This document shows, piece by piece, positions 57,303-64,000 of a stretch of 64,000 nucleotides of DNA. The stretch covers positions 62,001-126,000 of the forward strand of contig NZ_WBVS01000006.1 in the NCBI RefSeq assembly GCF_009193305.1, given 5' to 3'. A model generated the notes under the pieces. The model was given only the letters and a program-made list of their open reading frames with translations, had not been told where the DNA came from and searched no databases. The DNA is from Bifidobacterium cebidarum. Lineage in GTDB: Bacteria; Actinomycetota; Actinomycetes; Actinomycetales; Bifidobacteriaceae. Every line of letters begins with the position of its first letter. The first letter of the stretch is position 1. The position numbers and the translations under genes were made by a program.

Positions 57303-58322
57303 ATGATGAACACTAAGAACAACTCGCTGACCCACAACATCCGGACCTTTCGCCACGGCACCGAACCACTGGTGGATCCCATCCGAGACACCTTCATCCG
57401 CATCGACAAAGTCGGCAACTCATGGTTCTGGGTGGGTCATTTCGAGGCGGACGGCCACACCCTCGACTTCATGTACCACGTCAGCGTCCTGCAGTTCTCC
57501 AAATACCTGCCGGTACGCATGATCAACAGCGTGCTGTCCATCACCGACGAGACCGGGCACATCTACCGCCACGAGGACCGCTTCTACAAGGTCAGGCGAG
57601 GACAGGTCGCAGGCCAGGGACTGCACATCCGCACCGACAAGGACGTCATCGAAGGCGACCTCGACGACATGCGCATCGCATCGGCCATGCCGAACGGATC
57701 CATCTATCTCGACCTGCACGGCACCGGATACCCGCTCTACAGCCTCGGCACCGGCTACTTCCAGATCGCCGGAGTGCCCAATTACCAGTACTCGTTCCCG
57801 CACATGGCAGCCAAAGGCGTCATCACCCTCGACGGCCAACGCCACGAGGTGGAGGGCATGGTATGGATGGACCGTCAGTTCGCCGGCATGCCCAAAGGCA
57901 GAAGCCTCAAGGACGGCTACAACTGCAAATGGCTGTGGATGAACCTCTGCTTCGACAATGACCCCGACGTAATCAGCCTGTGGGGCGTGACCGAACTGGC
58001 CACCGGCGAAGAACACTGCTGGGCCAGCGTCCTGCACGAGGACGGCACCCAATCCTTCACCGGCGTCGATCCGATGGTCGAGGACTCCTTCAACGTGTGG
58101 GAAAGCCCCGTGACCGGCATGAAATACCCGACCGGATGGACCATCTCCATCCCCGAATGGGAGGCGAAACTCACCGTCACATCCATCATGGACGAACAGG
58201 AAATCGCCTCGCCGAATCCCTCCGGCCGCAAATACGAAGGCGCGAGCCAAATAATCGGCACCTACCGAGGGCACTCGGTGACGGGCCACTGCTGCCTCGA
58301 ACTCGTCGGCGGATGGAACTGA
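57303..58322 (+). CDS. CrtC/AttH-like lipocalin-domain protein (hydratase-like)
   Basis: A 339-residue protein without signal peptide. GNSWFWVGHFEADGHTLDFMYHVSVLQFS, HEVEGMVWMDRQFAGMP and NCKWLWMNLCFDNDPDVISLWGVTELATGEEHCWASVLHEDG show the twin-lipocalin fold of carotenoid 1,2-hydratase, kievitone hydratase and AttH proteins, with the WMDRQ block where known hydratases place active-site residues. It may hydrate or otherwise modify a lipophilic ring compound. The start is the first of two ATGs in a row. The frame is open back through the exporter gene, but that part is a shadow. It is co-transcribed with the exporter. Confidence 0.75.
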   Translation: MMNTKNNSLTHNIRTFRHGTEPLVDPIRDTFIRIDKVGNSWFWVGHFEADGHTLDFMYHVSVLQFSKYLPVRMINSVLSITDETGHIYRHEDRFYKVRRGQVAGQGLHIRTDKDVIEGDLDDMRIASAMPNGSIYLDLHGTGYPLYSLGTGYFQIAGVPNYQYSFPHMAAKGVITLDGQRHEVEGMVWMDRQFAGMPKGRSLKDGYNCKWLWMNLCFDNDPDVISLWGVTELATGEEHCWASVLHEDGTQSFTGVDPMVEDSFNVWESPVTGMKYPTGWTISIPEWEAKLTVTSIMDEQEIASPNPSGRKYEGASQIIGTYRGHSVTGHCCLELVGGWN

Positions 58323-58460
58323 CAACACCGGCTTGTCTTCCTGAATCAACCAGCATCGGACCAATTCCGTCGACCCGCCGAAGAAAAAACCGACGACCCC
58401 GTGAACAAGGGATTCGGGATGGATACTAGATAACCTTTAGGTTGGTTCCCACACAAGAAA

Positions 58461-58496
58461 AAGCCCGTCTCGTGCATGGCAACACGAGACGGGCTT
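58461..58496 (-). terminator. Strong hairpin terminator (minus-strand sense)
   Basis: AAGCCCGTCTCGTG (58461-58474) pairs perfectly with CACGAGACGGGCTT (58483-58496). Read on the minus strand it ends in TTTTTCTTG, so it terminates the holin-like remnant; it may also act on the lipocalin transcript. Confidence 0.8.
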
Positions 58497-58499
58497 AAA

Positions 58500-58790
58500 T
58501 CATTGAGCGTATTCGGCTTCATGGTCTTTGCTGAGCTTGCCGCTGAGCGCTTGATTCACCAAGGTGTAGACGGCTTGTGCGACGCCGATGACGCCGGTGA
58601 GGACGACGCCCCACCTGTAGCCGTGGAAGCCGTTGGTGGCTGCGATGGCGATGACGCCGAGCGGGATGCTCGCGCCGAGGCTGGTAAGTCCCACGTAGTC
58701 GGCGGGTATGTACTTCTTGAACGCCTGCACCAAGGCGGGCGCGACGAGGGCGACGATGCCGGCGGCGTGTTTGCAAGATACAAAAAGCTT
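58500..58790 (-). pseudogene. Holin-like remnant with lost N-terminus
   Basis: About 90 residues ending HEAEYAQ read like a small phage holin: GIVALVAPALVQAFKKYIPADYVGLTSLGASIPLGVIAIAATNGFHGYRWGVVLTGVIGVAQAVYTLVNQALSGKL, with two to three hydrophobic helices. Upstream of KHAAG the sequence changes to AT-rich, unrelated text and no start codon with a ribosome site exists, so the gene appears to be cut at its 5' end, near a hairpin at 58788-58812. Confidence 0.5.
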
Positions 58791-58812
58791 CGGAATTGCA
58801 AGTATTCCGAAG
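58788..58812. repeat. Inverted repeat at the edge of the holin-like remnant
   Basis: CTTCGGAAT and ATTCCGAAG, nine perfect pairs around seven bases, exactly where the holin homology stops. Confidence 0.7.
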
Positions 58813-58928
58813 TAAATCGTTACCTGCGGGATCTGAGACCGCTGCCCCTTGTTATTGAGAGGCTGCTTTTCCGGTGTTCGTGAGCCTCGCTTGATACGTT
58901 TTGTTGCAATGCCGCTGCTTTTAGAGAC

Positions 58929-58955
58929 CATCGTGTCTGGGCTGCAGACACGATG
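58929..58955. repeat. Perfect 11-bp hairpin
   Basis: CATCGTGTCTG (58929-58939) and CAGACACGATG (58945-58955) around five bases. No T-tract follows. Confidence 0.75.
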
Positions 58956-59163
58956 ATGAGCATTATTCCAGTGGTTGCAGTCGCTGGGTGACTGGACCGG
59001 CATACCAGTTTTGCAGTCGGTAGAGGGTGACGTCATACAATCACATGCCAGCGTGTGCGCACATATATGTATGTAGGTGCGCGCATATGTGCGAATGCAT
59101 CTCCGTAAAGACAATATCGCTTGTGCTGTTGGCTGCTCTGTTGTGTGAATCTGCGTGTTCTGG

Positions 59164-59451
59164 TCATAGGAGGCTTCTCGCTACCGCTTTTACTCCTTCT
59201 TGATGGCTGGCTTTTAGGTAAATATTCATGAAAGTTCGCCCCTGCAACTCAATGTCCTGCGCGAGCACGTTGACGGCGTCGTTCTTGTGTTCGATCCACC
59301 AGGCTGCGTCGTCGCGGCGGAGCACCTGTTTGTGCAGTTCGGAGAAGGCGTCGCGGTCTCCGATGCGCGCGTGGGTGGCGAGAACATCCATTTGGTTGAG
59401 CGCTCGCCGGCGAATCGGCTCGGCGCGGTCGCACTGCATCCATATGGACAT
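59164..59451 (-). CDS. Hypothetical small protein in a decayed stretch
   Basis: A reading frame of 95 residues from ATG 59451 (or 112 from GTG 59502): MDVLATHARIGDRDAFSELHKQVLRRDDAAWWIEHKNDAVNVLAQDIELQGRTFMNIYLKASHQEGVKAVARSLL. It is charged and looks helical, with normal GC-rich codons, so it may be a real or once real gene. I do not recognise the family and no ribosome site is clear. Next to the holin remnant it could be phage- or plasmid-derived. Confidence 0.4.
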   Translation of the reverse strand: MSIWMQCDRAEPIRRRALNQMDVLATHARIGDRDAFSELHKQVLRRDDAAWWIEHKNDAVNVLAQDIELQGRTFMNIYLKASHQEGVKAVARSLL

Positions 59452-59530
59452 TTGTTCGAATGAGTCTGATGGGGAGTGGTTGGAAGATGTTGCGCATACC
59501 ACTCAGTTATCATGAAAAGGAATCCGGGCC

Positions 59531-60199
59531 ATGGAGGATTCGGATATGGATGAAGCAACCGCAATGAGGCAGGGGAGTGAACCGATGAGCGTGCCGCAGG
59601 AAGTATTGGATGTGCTGCATTCGGGCGAGGTGTATTGCTGGGATGGCGAACTGATGGATGCCGCGCAGCAGGAGCAGCGGAATATGCTCAACAAGACCAA
59701 CGAGCTGCCGGCCGCCTCGCCGGAACGCGACAAGCTGCTGCATGAGTATTTCGCGGAAATGGGGGAGAACACCTGGATTGAGCCGCCGCTGCATGCCAAC
59801 TGGGGTTGTTCGACCCATTTAGGCAGCTTCGTGTACGCGAACTTCAACCTGACGCTGGTGGATGACGGCGAAGTGTTCATCGGCGACCATACGATGATCG
59901 GCCCGAACGTCTCCCTGATCACCACCGGGCATCCGATTTGCCCCGACTTGCGCGAAAAGCTCGCGCAGTTCTCCGAGCCGATCCACATCGGGCGCAACGT
60001 GTGGATCGGTGCGAACGTCACTGTATTGCCGGGCGTCACCATCGGGGACAATTCGGTCATCGGCGCGTGCAGCCTGGTCACCAAAGACATTCCCGCCAAC
60101 TCGGTGGCGGTCGGCAGCCCATGCCGCGTGATGCGCGAAATCAACGAGCATGACCAGGAATACTACTGGCGTGATAAGCGCATTCCTGAGGGGATGTAG
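59531..60199 (+). CDS. Sugar O-acetyltransferase (maltose/galactoside acetyltransferase family)
   Basis: A 222-residue left-handed beta-helix acetyltransferase. The Mac domain lies around residues 25-75 (QQEQRNMLNKTNELPA). The hexapeptide repeats run from VYANFNLTLVDDGEVFIGDHTMIGPNVSL with the catalytic His in TTGHPI, to NVWIGANVTVLPGVTIGDNSVIGACSLVTKDIPANSVAVGSPCRVMR. It transfers acetyl from acetyl-CoA to a sugar hydroxyl, often for detoxifying non-used sugars. The first 20 residues are extra to the family; MSVPQEVLD at about residue 19 is an alternative start. Confidence 0.92.
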   Translation: MEDSDMDEATAMRQGSEPMSVPQEVLDVLHSGEVYCWDGELMDAAQQEQRNMLNKTNELPAASPERDKLLHEYFAEMGENTWIEPPLHANWGCSTHLGSFVYANFNLTLVDDGEVFIGDHTMIGPNVSLITTGHPICPDLREKLAQFSEPIHIGRNVWIGANVTVLPGVTIGDNSVIGACSLVTKDIPANSVAVGSPCRVMREINEHDQEYYWRDKRIPEGM

Positions 60200-60220
60200 A
60201 CATAGCCTGCTGTTCTAGTG

Positions 60221-60261
60221 AATGCTGTGCTTGCGAATAACTTGTTCGTGAGCACAGCATT
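60221..60261. terminator. Hairpin between convergent genes
   Basis: AATGCTGTGCT (60221-60231) pairs with AGCACAGCATT (60251-60261), with extra inner pairing (CGAA/TTCG), followed by TTGTATT. Confidence 0.8.
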
Positions 60262-60305
60262 TGTATTCATCGATGGATGACTAAAGGCTGACTAATCCGA
60301 AAACA

Positions 60306-61217
60306 CTACCGAATACGGTAGTTGGAGCCGCGCTGGGTCATGATAAGGCCTGCACGCGTAAGCTTCTTATCCAACGTGTACAAGGCATTACGCAGCAGTC
60401 CCTGCTGCTCAAAATAAGGTCCGCCCACAAGGCCCACGAGCTCCTTGGTGTTCACGAACTTGCCGTCAGCCTTAACTAGGGCCTCCAACAGGCTGTATTC
60501 CAAGCGGGAGAGCGTGATCGGACTATGCGTGGATGCATAGTAGGCCCGGCGGTGGGTGGTGTCCAATGTGAGATTGCCGCGGATGATCATGGTGGGGGAG
60601 TCGGCGGCGAGCGCACTCACATAGGAAAGCAATTCAGTATCGGAGAATGGCTTGCGTAGTACTGCATCCGGTTGATTGGCGTTCGCCTGTACCTCGGTCT
60701 CGCTGGATTCGTCGGACCCATTGGATGCCAATGCTGCAGTCGGTTCAGCTGATTGATTCGGCTCGATCGGTGCATACTCATGCGGCAGCGCTCGCCAACG
60801 ATTGCCTTCGCCGGTCGCACGACTCAGCGGAGTGGTGGCGAGCAGCAGAATCTTCAACGATGGGTCGGTCTTGCGCAACGTTGCTACGAAATCATTGTGT
60901 GATGGTTCGACCAAATCCTCATCAAGCACGATGGCATCATAGGGGACTATAGGGGCATCCTCGCTGTCATCTGAGGCTTGGGACTGCTTCTGCGCATCGG
61001 TTCGTGCCGGAGCATCAGTTTGTATGGGCTGAGCTTGAGAGCCGGGTTGCGTCTGATTCACAGTGCCGGCTAGGGGTTGTCCTTGCTGTGCCGCGATAAT
61101 CGCATCCAACGTCGCTTCCCGGGTGCCGGTCTGGTCAACCTCATGCTGCGCGCCCAGCAATGTGCCACGAATGGCGCGAGCGAGCGGCTCATTCGATGCG
61201 GCGACCAGTAACTTCAT
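60306..61217 (-). CDS. Orphan response regulator-like protein with a split receiver domain
   Basis: A 303-residue protein. Residues about 205-303 are an OmpR/PhoB winged helix (ITLSRLEYSLLEALVKADGKFVNTKELVG, LRNALYTLDKKLTRAG). The N-terminal receiver keeps the phospho-acceptor-like Asp 99 (AIVLDED) and Lys 189 (LRKPFSD), but the two acidic metal-binding residues normally after strand 1 are absent (LLVAASNE), and two low-complexity inserts interrupt it at about 45-88 (Gln/Thr/Ala-rich) and 132-182. No histidine kinase is near. GGGAGGTG precedes the ATG. It may work without phosphorylation. Confidence 0.82.
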   Translation of the reverse strand: MKLLVAASNEPLARAIRGTLLGAQHEVDQTGTREATLDAIIAAQQGQPLAGTVNQTQPGSQAQPIQTDAPARTDAQKQSQASDDSEDAPIVPYDAIVLDEDLVEPSHNDFVATLRKTDPSLKILLLATTPLSRATGEGNRWRALPHEYAPIEPNQSAEPTAALASNGSDESSETEVQANANQPDAVLRKPFSDTELLSYVSALAADSPTMIIRGNLTLDTTHRRAYYASTHSPITLSRLEYSLLEALVKADGKFVNTKELVGLVGGPYFEQQGLLRNALYTLDKKLTRAGLIMTQRGSNYRIR

Positions 61218-61335
61218 AAGGCACCTCCCTTGCCGCCCAGTGTAGGCCGAGGCGTGACAGAGGTTCCAGATGTTGGTGCCATCCGGAACCCTTCGCCTAG
61301 TCTAGGCCGGAGCGGGGCGGCCCAGAGTCGTGTGA

Positions 61336-62025
61336 TTACAGAATGGGCTGCAACGTCGTGGGATAACGGCGGTGTGCGGAGATAATGCTGAGCGCGATGG
61401 CAAGGATGCCGAATGCAATCAGTGCGATCAGAGCCCAAGCGGCGGACGTCGTCAGCATCACGATGATAAACACCGGCATTGGCACAGAGGAAACCAGTGA
61501 GACTACCGAGAAGGCGCCGACCGAGGCCGCATGCGAGGCAAGCAGAATTTGTTCACCGGCGAAAGCAATCACAGCCGGGGTAAGAACGATGCATACGATT
61601 TCCGGAATCGCATCACTGTTCCAGCGCGTCAGTCCGACCCAAGCCAGATATCCGAGTATGCTCAGCGACATGATTTCGGCGATGAGCATGGGTAGCAGGC
61701 TTTTGGCGATGCAATACTGCAGCATCGAACGGCCGGAGGCGCGCCAAGACTCCAGAGTGCCGTCAACTTCCACCGAAGCCGACATATCCATCGCATTGGG
61801 ATTGGCCATCAGCGTGCATATCGCCAATTCGCTGCCCAGAAACCCGTACCATGGTGCTAAAGTTTGAGCCGCGGACAATCCGTCTATGGTGGCGGGATTC
61901 GTTGGATCGCTGACGGAGAGTACGGCGATCATTACCGGAATGAACAGCCACAAACTGATACCGAATGCCAGATATAACGGGTTCCTGCGTAGAAGAATCC
62001 AATCTTTCCAAAGCATTGCTTTCAT
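61336..62025 (-). CDS. ABC-2 type transporter permease
   Basis: A 229-residue permease with six hydrophobic helices. MLWKDWILLRRNPLYLAFGISLWLFIPVMIAV is a typical start, and VDGTLESWRASGRSMLQYCIAKSLLPMLIAEI is the conserved helix-loop that also occurs in the fused upstream gene. AAAGGAG precedes the ATG. It is 18 bp downstream of the fusion gene and in the same operon; together they form an exporter with an unknown substrate. Confidence 0.85.
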   Translation of the reverse strand: MKAMLWKDWILLRRNPLYLAFGISLWLFIPVMIAVLSVSDPTNPATIDGLSAAQTLAPWYGFLGSELAICTLMANPNAMDMSASVEVDGTLESWRASGRSMLQYCIAKSLLPMLIAEIMSLSILGYLAWVGLTRWNSDAIPEIVCIVLTPAVIAFAGEQILLASHAASVGAFSVVSLVSSVPMPVFIIVMLTTSAAWALIALIAFGILAIALSIISAHRRYPTTLQPIL

Positions 62026-62043
62026 AAAGGACTCCTTTAATGG

Positions 62044-63321
62044 CTATTTGCTGATGCCGAAGTTCACATTGATGTGTTCGCGGCCAAGGGTGGCGGCTTG
62101 CTTGAACGCGTCGATATTCGGGAAATCGTTGATATTGCAATCTTTGACGAGGTGTTTGTTGTCGAGGATGATGATGCGGTCGGTGACTTCCCAGCAGTAC
62201 TCCAAATCATGGGTGATGGTCAGTATCGTGCGTCCGTTCGCCGTGAGCTGCTTCATCAGGTCGATAAGCAACTGCCGGGTGATTGGATCCACCGCATTGG
62301 TTGGCTCATCCAACAGAATCAGCTTCGGTTCAAACAGCATGCCCGCCACGATGCCTGCACGTTTCTTGAGGCCGCTGGAAAGGTCCTTGACTTTCTTGTC
62401 GAGATGCTCACCCAGTTCAAATGCCTGTACCATCGGCAGCTCGTCGAGATGCTGTATGTCGATTGGATGCGGATTGGCATGCGTGGCATAGAGCATTGAA
62501 CGGAACTTGAGATTTTCGCGGATGGTCATCGTAGGGGAGAGATTGCCGGAATCGCTCAGCTGAAACACCTCGCGCATCGAATGGAATACGCTGCTGTTGA
62601 TGGTGGCGGAGCCTTGCTGTGGGCGCAGAAGACCGGTGATGATGCCGAACAATGTGGTTTTGCCCACGCCGTTGTATCCCAGAATGCCCAGCGATTGGCC
62701 GGCCGGCACATTGAGGTTGATATGTTCCAGCACAGGTTTGTGGCTTTTGTAGCCGAAGGTCATATCCGTGACGCGAATGGCCGTCAGTTGGTTGACCCCG
62801 GGTTGAGTTTCGGTATGAGGAGTTTCAGTGATTGTGGTGCTGGTCATGAGTAGAGCCTTTCCTTTGACGCAAATGGACCAGAGATAGCATGCGAATGCCA
62901 TCAATGTGGGTGTGAATGCTGTGGCGATGCCTTGTGGCGTAAGGATTGCGAGGCGTAGCGGCGAAGCAATGGCATAGGCGAATGTTGTGAGCATTGCGCT
63001 CGCTGTGGCGATCGGGATGAGCGCCCACACTAGTTGCGCGATGACGTATTGATGCAGTGGACGGCCGCAGGCTCGCACGGTGAGAATGGTGCCATTGGCG
63101 AGGTCGCTGCGGATGGCGTCTATGGCAAGCGCGGGTGCCAAGCAGACGCCCAGCGTGATGATGGCGAACTGATACATGGTGGCCGCTGTATTGCGGTCCA
63201 TGCCGAATATGGGAATCACAGCGATGCAGAGTATTGGCATAACGATGGCGATGATGGCGATGGCCAACATTGCAGAGTTATGACGAAGCTGTTGGAAATC
63301 TTTGTAGAGTATGGCTTGCAT
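62044..63321 (-). CDS. Fused ABC-2 permease and ATP-binding protein
   Basis: A 425-residue protein. Residues 1-155 are a permease part (MQAILYKDFQQLRHNSAMLAIAIIAIVMPILCIAVIPIFGM; DLANGTILTVRACGRPLHQYVIAQLVWALIPIA) homologous to the neighbouring permease but without its last two or so helices. Residues about 160-425 are a complete ATPase: LGILGYNGVGKTTLFGIITG, LSSGLKKRAGIVAGMLFEPKLILLDEPTNAVDP, ILTITHD. The ATPase also has its own ATG at 62847 with AAAGGAAAGG upstream, so it may be made alone too. The start at 63321 follows GAGG. Confidence 0.82.
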   Translation of the reverse strand: MQAILYKDFQQLRHNSAMLAIAIIAIVMPILCIAVIPIFGMDRNTAATMYQFAIITLGVCLAPALAIDAIRSDLANGTILTVRACGRPLHQYVIAQLVWALIPIATASAMLTTFAYAIASPLRLAILTPQGIATAFTPTLMAFACYLWSICVKGKALLMTSTTITETPHTETQPGVNQLTAIRVTDMTFGYKSHKPVLEHINLNVPAGQSLGILGYNGVGKTTLFGIITGLLRPQQGSATINSSVFHSMREVFQLSDSGNLSPTMTIRENLKFRSMLYATHANPHPIDIQHLDELPMVQAFELGEHLDKKVKDLSSGLKKRAGIVAGMLFEPKLILLDEPTNAVDPITRQLLIDLMKQLTANGRTILTITHDLEYCWEVTDRIIILDNKHLVKDCNINDFPNIDAFKQAATLGREHINVNFGISK

Positions 63322-63540
63322 AGATGCCTCGAATCGGTGTGGATTGCAGAGCGATGGCTGGCATGATGGGTGATTTTGGGTAAGCTCGCGCCAAGCTAGG
63401 AGTCTCATGATGAATTTGGGTATGGCTTACGCTGAATGTTTCAGCTTCTTTTCCTCCGATATTTTGCGCCACCTCCCTTCAGAGGGAGGCAGAGGGGCAT
63501 CAGAGGGAAGTGAAGTGAAACTGAGAAAAAAGAGCAGAGA

Positions 63541-63852
63541 TTATTGGCCGGCGACGATTTGGCGTAGGGCGGCTACGTGGGATTGAAACGCCTGTTTGCC
63601 TTCGCGAGTGAGCCTCACCCAAGTGACCTTGTAAGCTTTACCGCCCTCGCTGGCTTTCTTATCAAGCTGAATGTAATCATGTTCGGTCAGCGTTTTGAGA
63701 TGTTTGGAACAGGTGGCATCGCTGATTTCGAGCGTATCTCGCAACACGTCAAATCGCATGGTGCCATAGGTGTCCAGCAGACCGCAGATACGCAGCCGAA
63801 TCGGAGCGTGGATGATCTCGTTGAACACTGGCTGCGGATTATCCGAGGTCAT
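63541..63852 (-). CDS. Winged-helix regulator, paralogue of the 15 kb regulator
   Basis: A 103-residue HTH_34/ArsR-like protein: FNEIIHAPIRLRICGLLDTYGTMRFDVLRDTLEISDATCSKHLKTLTEHDYIQLDKK and LTREGKQAFQSHVAALRQIV. It shares the core RLRICG, CSKHLKTL and AFQSH with the 15092-15421 gene. GGAGG precedes ATG 63852. Its ATG lies inside the end of the upstream gene (14-base overlap), so it is coupled to it, again like the 15 kb module. It is followed after 220 bp by the exporter operon, which it may control. Confidence 0.88.
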   Translation of the reverse strand: MTSDNPQPVFNEIIHAPIRLRICGLLDTYGTMRFDVLRDTLEISDATCSKHLKTLTEHDYIQLDKKASEGGKAYKVTWVRLTREGKQAFQSHVAALRQIVAGQ

Positions 63853-64000
63853 GATGTGCCTCCGCCGAAGAATCAAGGTGAGACGGTTCGGGGGCCGTGT
63901 GCTGTTTCAATGCGCGGACGGTTTCATCGAATTCCCACGCTTCCATAACGCCATTGATAACCGCGCCGATCAATGTGACCGCTACAGCCGACCACCATGC
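63839..64000 (-). CDS. Partial membrane-protein gene upstream of the regulator
   Basis: The last 53 residues of a gene cut by the window edge: AWWSAVAVTLIGAVINGVMEAWEFDETVRALKQHTAPEP and a polar tail ending HHDLG. The hydrophobic part suggests a last membrane helix. Its stop codon overlaps the regulator's start. By position it corresponds to the membrane protein paired with the regulator at 15-16 kb, but too little is visible to show homology. Confidence 0.65.
   Translation of the reverse strand, partial: AWWSAVAVTLIGAVINGVMEAWEFDETVRALKQHTAPEPSHLDSSAEAHHDLG

Larger units (their letters stand above)
58782..59163. other. Gene-free AT-rich stretch with hairpins
   Basis: No convincing gene. 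It holds two perfect hairpins (58788-58812 and 58929-58955) and an alternating GTGCGC/CATATATG tract near 59055-59095. It may be a recombination scar. Confidence 0.55.

Noticed and set aside
59040-59100. Attachment site or origin in the alternating GTGCGC/CATATATG tract
   Set aside because: No integrase, tRNA end, direct repeat pair or iteron pattern supports it.

Overview
The window looks like a chromosomal segment of a Bifidobacterium, most likely of the B. longum/B. breve group. The reasons are a GC-rich sequence with GC-biased third codon positions, the actinobacterial gene order pgsA-cinA-clgR-DUF3046-recA-recX, a type-A RNase P RNA, an Asp-rich primary sigma factor with a TTG start, a LexA box of the Gram-positive type, several genes with a -10 box almost touching the start codon, and many LacI-type sugar loci. 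The species call is inference; no rRNA or tRNA gene is visible to confirm it.

Layout. 1-6.1 kb: a truncated GNAT acetyltransferase, a Bax inhibitor-1 protein, a DMT exporter, a small alarmone synthetase, and the tRNA-A37 modification pair miaB-miaA. 6.1-7 kb: a Fic protein with a degenerate active-site motif. 7-15.1 kb: the conserved chromosome-maintenance block ftsK, pgsA, cinA, clgR, DUF3046, recA (with SOS box and a leader hairpin), recX and rnpB. 15.1-20.3 kb: a regulator/membrane-protein module with a striking 57-bp nested-palindrome promoter, then the ribosome hibernation factor and secA.

20.4-31.2 kb is a carbohydrate region. A LacI repressor fused to a solute-binding-protein domain is divergent from a GH115-like glycosidase and a GPH-family sugar symporter. 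After an isolated trpD comes a three-gene carbohydrate ABC importer (two permeases and a lipoprotein binding protein, no ATPase). An 85-bp repeat element closes this block. 31.3-45.5 kb holds housekeeping genes: plsC, a PASTA Ser/Thr kinase, a polyprenyl diphosphate synthase, rpoD, parE, membrane and MFS proteins and a ribokinase. 45.6-52.3 kb: a very large Lhr-type helicase, an iron alcohol dehydrogenase and a DUF1304 protein.

52.9-58.3 kb is a compact accessory cluster centred on a TetR regulator with a strong 32-bp operator. On one side a CynX-like MFS carrier is translationally coupled to an orphan ABC ATPase; on the other lie a 14-TM drug-type exporter and a CrtC/AttH-like lipocalin enzyme. 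Its third-position C bias looks stronger than that of its neighbours, which hints at transfer. 58.4-59.5 kb is a decayed stretch with a holin-like remnant and hairpins. 59.5-64 kb: a sugar O-acetyltransferase, an atypical orphan response regulator, an ABC-2 exporter in which a permease is fused in frame to its ATPase, and a second copy of the regulator/membrane-protein module seen at 15 kb.

The best candidates for something undescribed are the LacI/solute-binding-protein fusion and its locus, the TetR-centred MFS-ATPase/lipocalin cluster, the nested operator at 16.25 kb with its paralogous module at the window end, and the inverted repeat element at 31.2 kb.
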